DNA of 64,000 nucleotides from NCEH01 sp043195135 (GCF_043195135.1 NZ_JBAFWP010000004.1), one strand, 5' to 3'. Counted from the stretch's first letter, positions 8,301 to 16,829 are shown. The notes: generated by a model from the letters alone, not told the origin. Numbers and translations: made by a program.

Positions 8301-9974
8301 TCAGGCCGCGCGCACGCGCTCGATGAAGATGTTCACCTGCCGGCGCAGGGTCGCGGCCTGCGAGGACAGATCGGTGGCGGCGTGAACGATGTCGCCGGAG
8401 ACCTTGCCGGTGGTGGCGGCAACCGAGCTGACCTGGGTGATGCTGGAGGACACCTCCTGCGTTCCCCGCGCCGCCTGATGGACGTTCTTCGCGATCTCGC
8501 CGGTCGCCGCGCCTTGCTCCTCGATGGAGGTGGCGATGGCCGTGGAGATTTCGTCGATGCGGCGGATGGTGCCGGAAATGCCCTCGATGGCGCGCACCAC
8601 CTCATTGGTGGCCCCCTGGACGGCGGAGATCTGCGCGGAAATCTCGTCGGTGGCCTTCGAGGTCTGTTCCGCCAGGGTCTTCACCTCCTGGGCCACCACG
8701 GCGAAGCCGCGGCCGGCTTCCCCGGCCCGGGCCGCCTCGATGGTGGCGTTCAGCGCCAGCAGGTTGGTCTGCGAGGCGATGTCGGTGATGAGGTTCACCA
8801 CCTGCCCGATGCGCGCGGCGCTGGCGGCGAGGCCCCGCACCACTTCGGCGGTCTCGCTGGCCTGGTCGGTGGCTTCACCCGCGATCTTCGCCGCGGAAGA
8901 GACCTGGGCGCCGATCTCGCGCACCGAGGCGGCAAGCTCCTCGGCGGCGGAGGCGGCGGTCTGCACGTTGCCGGTCGCCTCCTCGGCGGCGGCGGCGACG
9001 ATGGTGGACTGGCGGCTGGTCTCGGCGGCCGAGCTGCTCATGGAGCTGGCGTTGCGCTCCAGCAGGGTGACGGCGTCGGCCACGGTGCGCACCACGCCGG
9101 AAACCTCGGCGTCGAACTGGTCCGCGAGGCGCTCCATGGCGGCGCGCTTGTCGGTTTCGGCCTGGGCGGCGGCGACGTCCTGCTGCGAGCGCAGATCCTC
9201 GGCGGCCCGCAGCTTCGCCACCAATTGCTTGGTGCTGTTCCACAGGTCGGCGATCTCATCTCGCGTCCGCGGCTGCTCCAGGGCGACGTCGAGCTTGCCG
9301 GACGCGAGTTCGTGCAGCGTGCGGGAGACGCGGATGATGGGACCGCTGAGCATGCGATTGCCGATGTACAGGGCGATCGCGAGGCCGATCGCGAGGCCGA
9401 TGACGAAGATCGCGATGACCGTCGCCCGGACGTTGCTCTGCACGGATTCCTGCTCGGCGCGCATGGGCGCCAGCGTGTTCTCGATCGCCGATGTGAAGGC
9501 CCGCAGGGATTCCTGCAAGGCCTTGCGGTTGTTGCGGTTGGCGTCGGTGTTGCCCTGGAGGTTCGCGGCCGCCGGCCCCTCGCTCACCGCAAGCCGCGCG
9601 GTCTCGGCGCGAAATTCGCGGAACTTGGCGAGATCGGCGACGACGCGGGCGAAGGTGGCGGCGTCGGCGGGCGGCGTCGTGGCCTTCAGCTCGGCCGTCA
9701 TCGCATCGATCTTGTCGAGGGACTTCAGGAGGCCGGCGGCGAAGGCCTTGGCGGCCGTCTGGTCCGCCGCCATGTACAGGCCGCGCGATTCCATCACCAC
9801 GGCGGTCACTTCGCCGTTGAGCCGCTCGGTGAGGAACGCCCGGTGGGATGCCTGCGCGAAGCTCGCGGAGATGTCCGCCTCACGGTTCAACCCCCAGAGG
9901 GAGACCATGCACACGAGCGCCGTCGCGCACCCGAGCACACCGACGATGCTGTAGATTTTCCCAATGATCTTCAC
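8301..9974 (-). CDS. Methyl-accepting chemotaxis protein
   Basis: I start it at GTG 9974 (KIIGKIYSIVGVLG follows) with GAGG about 8 bases upstream. Frames further upstream overlap another gene. The 557-residue protein has a membrane helix at about residues 7-28, a ~160-residue periplasmic helical domain, a second helix (VIAIFVIGLAIGLAIALYIG), HAMP, and a signalling domain whose hairpin tip (LLALNATIEAARAGEAGRGF) is the CheA/CheW contact. The C-terminus (FIERVRAA) has no NWETF-type CheR tether. It lies directly upstream of cheA, so it probably feeds this array. The ligand cannot be told from sequence. Confidence 0.95.
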   Translation of the reverse strand: MKIIGKIYSIVGVLGCATALVCMVSLWGLNREADISASFAQASHRAFLTERLNGEVTAVVMESRGLYMAADQTAAKAFAAGLLKSLDKIDAMTAELKATTPPADAATFARVVADLAKFREFRAETARLAVSEGPAAANLQGNTDANRNNRKALQESLRAFTSAIENTLAPMRAEQESVQSNVRATVIAIFVIGLAIGLAIALYIGNRMLSGPIIRVSRTLHELASGKLDVALEQPRTRDEIADLWNSTKQLVAKLRAAEDLRSQQDVAAAQAETDKRAAMERLADQFDAEVSGVVRTVADAVTLLERNASSMSSSAAETSRQSTIVAAAAEEATGNVQTAASAAEELAASVREIGAQVSSAAKIAGEATDQASETAEVVRGLAASAARIGQVVNLITDIASQTNLLALNATIEAARAGEAGRGFAVVAQEVKTLAEQTSKATDEISAQISAVQGATNEVVRAIEGISGTIRRIDEISTAIATSIEEQGAATGEIAKNVHQAARGTQEVSSSITQVSSVAATTGKVSGDIVHAATDLSSQAATLRRQVNIFIERVRAA

Positions 9975-9991
9975 GGTTCGGCCTCGTATTG

Positions 9992-10507
9992 CTAGTGCGC
10001 TGCCTTCGGCGGCGCGGCGGATTCTGTCGGTTTTACAGGGGCGTTGCTGCCGGCTGCGGCTCGCATGTCGGTCTTGTCGATGTAATTTATGGAATCGACG
10101 AGCACTTCTTGAATGACATCGCCGTTCAAATGCGCATTCGTGTTCGCCTTGATGCGATCCATCATGTCCTTGATATTGTATTTCGATAGTTTTCCGGTAT
10201 CGACCCGGCCGTTGTTGTAGATCTCGGAGAAGGCGTCGTTTACGACGAAGATCGCCGGATCCAGCGGCAGCTGGCGCAGGGTGGTCGCATCGGCGGTGAA
10301 CACCAGCCTGGCGAGCACATAGCCTTTGACCTGGCCGTCGATGATCATCGGCACGGTGATCGGCGGAAGGCGCTTGTATTCGAGCCCCGGCATATAGGGT
10401 TCGCTGGACTTCGCCTTGGCCGCTCCGGCCGCCCAATAGGCCGCGCCGTAGCTGGAGCCGAGCGCGACCACGCACACCCACAGGCCGATGATGATGAAGC
10501 GCACCAT
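9992..10507 (-). CDS. Conserved single-pass membrane protein in the flagellar cluster, function unknown
   Basis: This 171-residue protein has one N-terminal membrane helix (about residues 4-27) followed by a predicted periplasmic domain and a short Pro/Ala tail. The size and topology recall FliL, but a genuine fliL lies at 25767-26279 and I see no clear FliL signature. It is 3 bp after the FlgN-like gene and 17 bp before the MCP start, so it is probably co-transcribed with flagellar genes. A role in basal-body or motor assembly is inference from position only. Confidence 0.7.
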   Translation of the reverse strand: MVRFIIIGLWVCVVALGSSYGAAYWAAGAAKAKSSEPYMPGLEYKRLPPITVPMIIDGQVKGYVLARLVFTADATTLRQLPLDPAIFVVNDAFSEIYNNGRVDTGKLSKYNIKDMMDRIKANTNAHLNGDVIQEVLVDSINYIDKTDMRAAAGSNAPVKPTESAAPPKAAH

Positions 10508-10510
10508 CGC

Positions 10511-10909
10511 TCAGACCCCGTCCCTGGAGAGCGCGCTGGAATAGGTGCCGTCGGATTCCGCGTCGCGCAGGGCCGTGGCGAGGATGCCGCTGATTTCCTG
10601 CGAGGCCGCGAGGTTGATGGAAAGCAGATAGAGATTGCGGGCCAGCTTCTCCCGCACCGTTCCAAGGCGGAGCGCGACCGCCGGGTCGGGCTCGCGGGGC
10701 AGCGCCCGGCTGGCGCGGCTCAACTCCAGCAGGCTGCGGCTCTTGCGGCGGTTCACCTCGTGCAGGTCGATCGGCAGATGAGCTTCAAGCGAGCCGGTTT
10801 CCTGGTCGATGATCTCCTCGAGCCGGTCGAGGGCCGCGATCATGGTATCGCGCGCGGGGCCTTCCGGGCTCAGCAGACGCGGCAGGGCGGTGGACTCGTC
10901 GTGTCTCAT
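10511..10909 (-). CDS. Putative FlgN-type flagellar export chaperone
   Basis: This is a 132-residue, mostly helical protein containing the pattern LDRLEEIIDQETGSL and NRRKSRSLLELSR, which resembles alphaproteobacterial FlgN proteins. Known FlgN proteins hold hook-filament junction proteins FlgK and FlgL for export. I prefer ATG 10909, which has GAGG nine bases upstream; an earlier ATG at 10918 directly abuts that GAGG. It sits 2 bp behind the rod-binding protein gene. If FlgK and FlgL are really absent (see flgE/fliR junction), its clients are missing. Confidence 0.6.
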   Translation of the reverse strand: MRHDESTALPRLLSPEGPARDTMIAALDRLEEIIDQETGSLEAHLPIDLHEVNRRKSRSLLELSRASRALPREPDPAVALRLGTVREKLARNLYLLSINLAASQEISGILATALRDAESDGTYSSALSRDGV

Positions 10910-10920
10910 CTGGCGCATCC

Positions 10921-11424
10921 TCAGGCCGCGGCGCCGGGGACGGTCGCGGAGGCGACCGCGGGCGAAGACGCGGCGACGGCCGACGCCGTGAGCCGCGCCT
11001 GGGCGGACGCGAGGCGATCCGCGATGCCGATGCCGCCATGCTTGGCCACCTGGTCGGCGACCTTCTCGGCCAGCATGGACTTCCAGATCTGCCCGGCATT
11101 GCCGCTGCCATAGACGGCGGCGGCCTTGCTCGGCAGCATGGATTGGACGAATTGCGAGAGGACCATGCTCTCGAAGCGCCGATGGGCGGCGGCGGCCGGT
11201 CCGGAGGCGGCGGTCTTCGTCAACGCGGTCGCGTTCTGAAGCCCGACGGTGGACGTGGGCGCGTAAGCCAGCCCGTTCGCGGCCCCGACGGCTCCCTCCT
11301 GGCTCATCGCCTGGGAGAAGCCGGAACCGAGCGCCTTGAGGTTCGACGTGATCTTCTGGGTACGGGCCGGATTCCCGGCCTTGACCACGTCCATCACAAT
11401 ATCTGTGGTGAGTTGAATGCCCAT
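10921..11424 (-). CDS. Rod-binding protein, FlgJ N-terminal type (CheL-like)
   Basis: Starting at ATG 11424 gives a 167-residue protein beginning MGIQLTTDIVMDVVKAG. Residues about 90-155 (FESMVLSQFVQSMLP, then GQIWKSMLAEKVADQVAKHGGIGIADRL) match the rod-binding domain of FlgJ. It lacks the C-terminal muramidase domain found in enteric FlgJ, as is usual in alphaproteobacteria, where a separate lytic transglycosylase opens the wall. The gene also corresponds to those annotated cheL in rhizobia. It caps or scaffolds rod assembly in the periplasm. Confidence 0.85.
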   Translation of the reverse strand: MGIQLTTDIVMDVVKAGNPARTQKITSNLKALGSGFSQAMSQEGAVGAANGLAYAPTSTVGLQNATALTKTAASGPAAAAHRRFESMVLSQFVQSMLPSKAAAVYGSGNAGQIWKSMLAEKVADQVAKHGGIGIADRLASAQARLTASAVAASSPAVASATVPGAAA

Positions 11425-11473
11425 GGCCCGATCATCAACGGTGTTTCGATCAGGGCAGTTTGCGGGGACTTGC

Positions 11474-11887
11474 TTATGTGAGGCTTGCATCCTTCGACGC
11501 CGCCGCGCCGGGCCGCAACGCGGCGGATTCCGCCAGTTCCTGAAAGGCCTTACGGTCCTCATGCGCGCGCGTCTCGCGCTCCACCCGCTCGGCCATGCGC
11601 TCGGCCCGCTTGAGCGCGAAGGCCTGCGCCTGCACGCGCTCGGCCTGGGCCTCCGCGTCGGCGGCGAGGCGCGTCGCCTCCAGCGAGAGGCGCTTCAAGG
11701 TGCGCGAGACCATGTCCACCAGGAGTGGGCCGAACAGGGTGCTGTTCAGCGTCTCCATGACGCCGGCGCGATTTTGCTCCAGCTCCGCCTGCTCGCGGCG
11801 GATGCGGGCGAGTTCCCATTCGGCGGTGCGGTGCATCTGCGCCCGCACGGCGACAATGCGCCTGGTGGCTGCCCGGCGGTCCTGCAT
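11474..11887 (-). CDS. Coiled-coil FliJ-like flagellar protein
   Basis: This 137-residue, highly charged, almost wholly helical protein is rich in Arg, Glu and Ala with heptad-like spacing. That fits FliJ-type export chaperones of the type III apparatus. It starts just after the fliR remnant stop (TAG at 11904-11906) with a GGGGAGGG ribosome site. In rhizobia a small coiled-coil gene also follows fliR. The identification rests on length, composition and position, not on a diagnostic motif. Confidence 0.55.
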   Translation of the reverse strand: MQDRRAATRRIVAVRAQMHRTAEWELARIRREQAELEQNRAGVMETLNSTLFGPLLVDMVSRTLKRLSLEATRLAADAEAQAERVQAQAFALKRAERMAERVERETRAHEDRKAFQELAESAALRPGAAASKDASLT

Positions 11888-11903
11888 GCGCTGCTGCCCT
11901 CCC

Positions 11904-12020
11904 CTACCCGGCCGCCAGCCATTGGCTGAACGCCATCATGAACCCCGCAAGCAACTGGTCCATGCTCGCGTAGAGCAGCAGCATGCCGCCCGCGGTGATG
12001 AACGGCGTCGCGATGAATTG
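11904..12020 (-). pseudogene. fliR: 3' remnant of fliR (last ~38 codons only)
   Basis: On the minus strand, in a frame different from flgE, the codons from about 12020 to the TAG at 11906-11904 encode FIATPFITAGGMLLLY then ASMDQLLAGFMMAFSQWLAAG. This aligns with the C-terminus of rhizobial FliR, which has the pattern F-I-x-x-P-F-x-x-x-G-G-x-x-x-L-Y-x-S. FliR is an export-gate membrane protein of about 250 residues, so over 200 residues are missing. No start codon or upstream fliR sequence is present. Upstream DNA is flgE, joined within a few bases of 12020. Confidence 0.75.
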
Positions 12021-12571
12021 GCCCCCGCCGTCGGCGCGGAGACAACCGCCGCGTTGGACGGCAGGTTGGCCGCGAACGCGCCGGTCGTCGAGGGATTGGC
12101 GGCCAGCTTGGTGTTCTGGAGGTTGATCGGCGCAAGCCCGCCGGCACCGTTCAGCACCACGTTCGGGCTCTTGCCGTTGGCGATGTCGTACCCCATCAGC
12201 GTCAGGCCGGCGCTGTTGGTGAGGTTGCCGGTGGCGGCGTCCACCTGGAACCCGCCGGCGCGCGTTAGCAGCGTCTGGCCGGAGCGGTCCTGCACCATGA
12301 AGAAGCCGTTGCCCTGCACCGCAAGGTCCGTGGACGTGCCGGAATAGGAGAGGTTGCCCTGCTGGCTGATGGCGTGGCGCACATCGGTGACCACGGAGCC
12401 GGGCTCGTAGGAGGTCGCTTCAGTCTGAAGCAGCAGCGAGGAGAATTCCGTAGAGGAACTCTTGTAGCCGGTGGTGCCGGAATTGGCGATGTTGTCGGAA
12501 ACCGTGCCCAGCAGGTTCGACTGGGCATTCATTCCGGACACGCTCGTGCGCAGCATTCCATAAAGGCTCAT
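11936..12571 (-). pseudogene. flgE: Truncated flagellar hook protein FlgE (5' part only)
   Basis: The first ~185 codons are typical FlgE: MSLYGMLRTSVSGMNAQSN, VSDNIANSGTTGYKSS, and DLAVQGNGFFMVQ. Hook proteins are usually about 400 residues or more and end with a conserved helix ('basal body rod C-terminal' region). Here authentic sequence stops at SAPTAGAN, and the last ~26 codons (Arg/Ser/Cys-rich) are an out-of-frame reading of the fliR tail, ending at TGA 11936. The product, if made, would lack the D0/D1 C-terminal strand needed to polymerise. An ATG with an upstream AGGA-type site is intact. Confidence 0.85.
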
Positions 12572-12614
12572 GTATCTCTGTCCTCGATTTGGCGCGACGC
12601 CGGAACGGCTTGGG

Positions 12615-12630
12615 CTTGCCTTGGGCTTTC
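12615..12630 (-). promoter_or_regulatory. Degenerate TTGC-type direct repeat upstream of flgE
   Basis: On the plus strand CTTGC (12615-12619) and CTTTC (12626-12630) are separated by 6 bases. This is the same arrangement as the stronger elements upstream of flagellin, cheY/cheZ and fliF, and in the same orientation relative to the gene. It is about 45-60 bp before the flgE ATG. The second half-site has one mismatch. Confidence 0.35.
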
Positions 12631-12679
12631 ACCCCTCGGGCCATCTGATCAAACTTAGCTTGTGTGAAACTGCCGGGCC

Positions 12680-14002
12680 TCAGCCCTGGATCGCCTCGGC
12701 CAGTTCCCGGAACGGGTCGATGCTGGGCGGGGAATGGGGATCCTGGCGCAGGCAGTCGTAGATCCGCGGCACCAGGTCCACCGCCCGGTCGAGGTCGAGA
12801 TCGCTGCCGGGCTGATAGCCGCCCATCAGCCGCAGGTCCCGCGTATCCTCGAACCGTGCGATCATGCCCTTGAGCTTCTGCACGAGGTCGCGCTCCGGCC
12901 GCGTCCAGACCAGATCGGCGAGGCGCGAGATGGAGCCGAGCACGTTGACAGCGGGGAAGCGGCCCTGGTCGGCGATCGCGCGGTCGAGCACGATATGTCC
13001 GTCGAGCGTGCCGCGGATGGCATCGGCGACGGGGTCGTTGTGGTCGTCGCCGTCCACCAGCACCGAGAACACGCCGGAGATGCTGCCCGCCCCCCTTGGA
13101 CCCGGGCCGGCGCGCTCCAGCAGCTTCGGCAAGGTGGAGAACACGCTCGGCGCGTAGCCGCGCGCCACCGCCGGTTCGCCGGCGGCCAGCGCCACGTCCC
13201 GCGCCGCATGGGCGTAGCGGGTGACGGAATCCACGATCAGCAGGACCGATTCGCCCTGATCGCGGAAATATTCGGCGATGCCGAGCGCCGCCTGGGGCGC
13301 GAGACGGCGCATCATGGGGCTTTCGTCGCTGGTGGAGACCACGACCACCGCCTTGTCGCGATTGGGCGCCAGCGGGCCTTCGAGGAATTCGCGCACCTCG
13401 CGGCCGCGCTCGCCCACCAGGGCGACCACCACCGTATCGAAGCCGGAACAGCCGGCGAACATGGACAGCAGAGTCGACTTACCAACACCTGAGCCGGCAA
13501 ATATACCGATGCGCTGGCCCTCGCAGATGGGGGTGGAGATGTCGATCACCCGCACCCCGGTGCGCAGCGGCTTTTCGATGCGGTTGCGGCTCATGGCGGC
13601 CGGCGGCTCGGCATCCAGCGGCATCCGCATCGCCCCGCGGATCAGCGGCCCGTGGTCGTCGAGCGGCACGCCGAGCGCGTTCACCACCCGCCCCTTCCAG
13701 CTGGCATCCGGGGCCAGGGTGAGCGGACCGATGCGATAGGCCGTGGCGCCGACGCCGATGCTGGCGCGTTCGTCGAACGGCTTCACCACGGCGCCCGCAT
13801 CGTCCACGCGCACCACTTCGCCGATGCGCATGCGCCCGTCCACGTCGATGCCGACGCGCTCGCCGAGCTTCACCAGATGCGACAGGCCGCAGACGCGAAA
13901 ATGGGTCGGCGCCACCTCGCGCACGACGCCGCCGATGCGCACCGGCGGGCTGTCCTCCAGCCCGGACTCGAGGCTCGCGCGCAGCTTCAGCAGGGCATTC
14001 AT
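12680..14002 (-). CDS. fliI: Flagellum-specific ATP synthase FliI
   Basis: This 440-residue protein is full length for FliI. It has a Walker A (GIFAGSGVGKSTLLSMFAG), Walker B region (SVLLIVDSVTRYAHAARDVALAAGEP) and the F1-ATPase-like segment ARGYAPSVFSTLPKLLERAG. FliI forms a hexameric ring at the base of the export apparatus with FliH and FliJ and helps unfold and load substrates. It follows flgF by 40 bp with an AGGA ribosome site. flgE follows after about 108 bp. Confidence 0.97.
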   Translation of the reverse strand: MNALLKLRASLESGLEDSPPVRIGGVVREVAPTHFRVCGLSHLVKLGERVGIDVDGRMRIGEVVRVDDAGAVVKPFDERASIGVGATAYRIGPLTLAPDASWKGRVVNALGVPLDDHGPLIRGAMRMPLDAEPPAAMSRNRIEKPLRTGVRVIDISTPICEGQRIGIFAGSGVGKSTLLSMFAGCSGFDTVVVALVGERGREVREFLEGPLAPNRDKAVVVVSTSDESPMMRRLAPQAALGIAEYFRDQGESVLLIVDSVTRYAHAARDVALAAGEPAVARGYAPSVFSTLPKLLERAGPGPRGAGSISGVFSVLVDGDDHNDPVADAIRGTLDGHIVLDRAIADQGRFPAVNVLGSISRLADLVWTRPERDLVQKLKGMIARFEDTRDLRLMGGYQPGSDLDLDRAVDLVPRIYDCLRQDPHSPPSIDPFRELAEAIQG

Positions 14003-14042
14003 GGGCGGGTCCTCGCGTGCGGGCGACAGGAAGCGCGGGCGA

Positions 14043-14765
14043 TCATGTGGGGCCGAGGGTGCGGATGGCCGAATCCGTGCCGCTTTCGCTCTGCTGAACG
14101 GCGGTCGCCGCTTCCTCGAACGCGCGCTGCACCAGGATGAGGCGCGTCATCTCCATGATGGGATCGACATTCGAGCCCTCCACATAGCCCTGCGCGACCT
14201 TGTTGTGGGTGAAATCGCGGACCGGCTCTGCCGGTGCGTCCGGGATCACGGTGCAATTGTCGCCGCGCGTGAGCTTGGCCGAGGGCGGAACGAGGAACAC
14301 CCCGATCGACCCCACCGTGTTGCCGCCCTGGGTGATGCTGCCGTCCGAGCCGATGCCGACCGGCCCGGCGGCCGGATTGAGGGTGATCGGCCCGCCGCTA
14401 TTGTCGAGCACCGGGTAATTATTGACGGACTTCAGCTGGCCCTGGTCGTCGAGATGCATGCGCCCGTCGCGGGTGTAGGCCGTGCCGTCCGGCCCCTTCA
14501 CCGCGAACCAGCCCTGCCCTTGCACGGCGACGTCGAGCGGATTGCCGGTGTAGCTCACCGGCCCGGCCCGCAGCGAGGTATAGGTCTCGCCCGGCGAGGT
14601 GAACGCAACCGAACGCCCCCCCGCCTCGGACACCAGCGTCTCGAAACGGATCTGCTCGGCGCGAAAGCCGGCCGTATTCGCATTCGCGATATTGTTCGCG
14701 ACGGTCGCGAGACGACGATCCGTCGCCATCTGGGCGGAAAGCGCGACATAGGCGCTTGACGACAT
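14043..14765 (-). CDS. flgF: Flagellar basal-body rod protein FlgF
   Basis: This 240-residue member of the rod/hook family begins with the D0 motif (LATVANNIANANTAGFRAEQ). It has the central DVAVQGQGWFAVKG motif and the C-terminal QGYVEGSNVDPIMEMTRLILVQRAFE, all as expected for FlgF. FlgF forms part of the proximal rod. It is the first gene of the minus-strand set and is divergent from motA, sharing a 244-bp intergenic region. Confidence 0.95.
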   Translation of the reverse strand: MSSSAYVALSAQMATDRRLATVANNIANANTAGFRAEQIRFETLVSEAGGRSVAFTSPGETYTSLRAGPVSYTGNPLDVAVQGQGWFAVKGPDGTAYTRDGRMHLDDQGQLKSVNNYPVLDNSGGPITLNPAAGPVGIGSDGSITQGGNTVGSIGVFLVPPSAKLTRGDNCTVIPDAPAEPVRDFTHNKVAQGYVEGSNVDPIMEMTRLILVQRAFEEAATAVQQSESGTDSAIRTLGPT

Positions 14766-14855
14766 GGGCTGCCTCCGGGGGCGATTGCGGGCGGGCGGCC
14801 GACGGCTGATCGAGCGCGCCGACCCTTCGCATCGCCCGGACCTTGGCCGGGGAAG

Positions 14856-14872
14856 CTTGCTCGAGCCTTTGC
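14856..14872. promoter_or_regulatory. TTGC-type direct repeat in the flgF / motA divergent promoter region
   Basis: CTTGC (14856-14860), TCGAGC, then CTTTGC (14867-14872) on the plus strand resemble the flagellin and cheY/cheZ elements, with one extra T in the second half-site. It lies about 90 bp upstream of flgF and 140 bp upstream of motA. The rest of the 14766-15009 gap shows no gene. Confidence 0.4.
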
Positions 14873-15009
14873 TCGCCGCGCCCGCGCATTCAGCGCCGCG
14901 CGATGTTTTCCCCGCCGCCGGCCCGCTTCAAGCCGCCGCGCATGCGCACTCCAGCCTCGCGCAACCCACGCGCCGTACCACCGCTCAACAGCACAGGAGG
15001 AGAAGCGCC

Positions 15010-15900
15010 TTGGGCGTCCTGATCGGCATCATCCTAGGCCTCGTCGCGACATTCGGCGGCTTCATGGCCATGGGCGGTCACATCGACGTGGTGTGGCAGC
15101 CCTTCGAATACGTGATCATCGGGGGCATCGCCCTCGGCACCTTCATCATCGCGAATCCCATGTCCACCATCAAGGACACGGGCAAGGCGGTGATGCAGGG
15201 CGCGATGGGGGTCGCCCCCAAGCGCAAGGACTTCATCGCCCTGCTCGGCCTGCTCTACACCCTGATGCGCGACATGCGCCAGAAGCCGCGCAACGAGGTG
15301 GAAGCCCATATCGACAATCCGGGCGAATCCACCCTGTTCGCGCACTTCCCGACCATCCTGAAGGACAAGGAGCTGACGCAGTTCATCTGCGACTATGCCC
15401 GCCTCATCATCATCGGCAACGCCAAGTCGCACGAGATCGAGGGCCTGATGGAGCAGGAAATCTCCACCATCAAGAAGCACAAGACCAAGCCCGCCGGCGC
15501 GCTCAGCACGGTGGCCGAGGGCCTGCCCGCGCTCGGCATCTGCGCGGCGGTGCTCGGCATCGTGAAGGCCATGGGCGCCATCGACCAGTCGCCGGAAATC
15601 CTCGGCCATTACATCGGCTCGGCGCTGATCGGAACCTTCTTCGGCATCTATTCGTCCTACGCGATCCTCGGCCCGCTTGCCAATAAGGTGAAGATCACGC
15701 GCGAGAAGCAGTGCGCGCCCTTCATCATCGCCAAGCAGACGCTGATCGCCTTCATGAACGGTGCCCTGCCTCCGATCGCGCTGGAACACGGCCGCAAGAC
15801 CATTTCCGCCGGCGACCGGCCGAGCATCGATGAGGTCGAGAGCGAGGTCATCTCCTCCGCGCCGTCCTCCTCCTCCGCGCCCCAGCAGCAGGCCGCCTGA
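15010..15900 (+). CDS. motA: Flagellar motor stator protein MotA
   Basis: I start it at TTG 15010 (product MGVLIGIILGLVATFGGFMAMGG), because this matches the MotA N-terminus and an AGGAGGAG ribosome site precedes it. Sequence further upstream is non-coding. The 296-residue protein has four membrane segments and the conserved cytoplasmic loop and TM3-TM4 region (AEGLPALGICAAVLGIVKAMG). MotA with MotB forms the proton-driven stator. It heads the long plus-strand operon, with fliM starting 2 bp after its stop. Confidence 0.95.
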   Translation: MGVLIGIILGLVATFGGFMAMGGHIDVVWQPFEYVIIGGIALGTFIIANPMSTIKDTGKAVMQGAMGVAPKRKDFIALLGLLYTLMRDMRQKPRNEVEAHIDNPGESTLFAHFPTILKDKELTQFICDYARLIIIGNAKSHEIEGLMEQEISTIKKHKTKPAGALSTVAEGLPALGICAAVLGIVKAMGAIDQSPEILGHYIGSALIGTFFGIYSSYAILGPLANKVKITREKQCAPFIIAKQTLIAFMNGALPPIALEHGRKTISAGDRPSIDEVESEVISSAPSSSSAPQQQAA

Positions 15901-15902
15901 CC

Positions 15903-16829
15903 ATGAGCGAACACAAGCACCAGGACATTCGCGACATGCTGCTGGACGCGGCCGGGCTCTCGCTCGACCGCCTGCCGATGCTGCACGTCATCTTCGACCG
16001 CATGAGCACGTTCTGCGCCGACAGCCTGCGCACGCTGGCCGCATCGCAGGCCTATTATTCGCTCTCCAGCGTGGAGAGCGGGCGCATCGGCGACGTGCTG
16101 GAAATGTACGAGGGCATGGCGGTGGCGGGCATTTTCCACGCCCCGAGCTGGGATAGCCACATCATCGTCGGCTTCGACCGCGACTTCATCTTCACCATGA
16201 TGGAAGTGCTGTTCGGCGCCGACGGCTCCGAGCCGCCGGTGGACGACGAGCGCAGCTTCTCCAACATCGAATCGCGCGTGGCGCAATTGCTGTTCGAGCA
16301 GATGAGCAAGGTGCTGCGCTCGAGCTTCGCACCCGTGACCGACACGACCTTCACCTTCGAGCGCCAGGAAACCCGGATGGATTTCGCCGTGATCGGACGG
16401 CGCAACAACCTCGCGATCGTCACGAAATTCCTGCTCCAGGCGCTGAACCGCGGGGGAGAGATGTTCGTCATCATCCCGCAATCCGCCCTGACCCCCATGC
16501 GCCAGGCCCTGTCGCGCACCACCTCGGCGGAATCCAGCGGGCGCGATCCGAAATGGACGCAGCAGATCCGCGGCGAGGTCAATCGCACCCAGGTGAAGGT
16601 CCGCGCGATCCTGGAGGAGCGGCATTTCCCGCTCGGCGAGATCGCCGAGCTGAAGGTCGGGCAGGTCATCAAGCTCCAGGCCACGCCGCGCACGCGCATC
16701 AAGCTGGAGAGCAAGGATCAGCCGCTGTTCTGGTGCCACCTCGGCCAGGCGGAAGGCTCCTACGTGCTGCGGGTGGACGACCTCATCAGCCCAGAACAGG
16801 AATTTCTGAATGACCTCTTTCCCCGCTGA
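15903..16829 (+). CDS. fliM: Flagellar motor switch protein FliM
   Basis: This 308-residue protein has the CheC-like middle domain (residues about 30-210, including GMAVAGIFHAPSWDSHIIVG) and a C-terminal SpoA/FliN-like domain (VKVRAILEERHFPLGEIAEL then KVGQVIKL). It is a C-ring component that binds phospho-CheY and relays it to FliG. The N-terminus (MSEHKHQDIRDMLLDAAG) is not the classic LSQxEIDxLL peptide, so the CheY-binding segment is diverged. Confidence 0.93.
   Translation: MSEHKHQDIRDMLLDAAGLSLDRLPMLHVIFDRMSTFCADSLRTLAASQAYYSLSSVESGRIGDVLEMYEGMAVAGIFHAPSWDSHIIVGFDRDFIFTMMEVLFGADGSEPPVDDERSFSNIESRVAQLLFEQMSKVLRSSFAPVTDTTFTFERQETRMDFAVIGRRNNLAIVTKFLLQALNRGGEMFVIIPQSALTPMRQALSRTTSAESSGRDPKWTQQIRGEVNRTQVKVRAILEERHFPLGEIAELKVGQVIKLQATPRTRIKLESKDQPLFWCHLGQAEGSYVLRVDDLISPEQEFLNDLFPR

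Noticed and set aside
5305..8385. Very long open frame on the plus strand opposite cheA (about 1026 codons)
   Set aside because: Its translation is His/Asp/Arg/Gly-rich with no domain, as expected from reading the complement of GC-rich coding sequence. cheA on the minus strand explains the region fully.
11936..12030. Possibility that the flgE end is a simple frameshift in an otherwise intact hook gene
   Set aside because: No frame downstream of 12030 contains the rest of a hook protein. The alternative frame matches the FliR C-terminus, and the next gene starts right after it, so hundreds of codons are missing.
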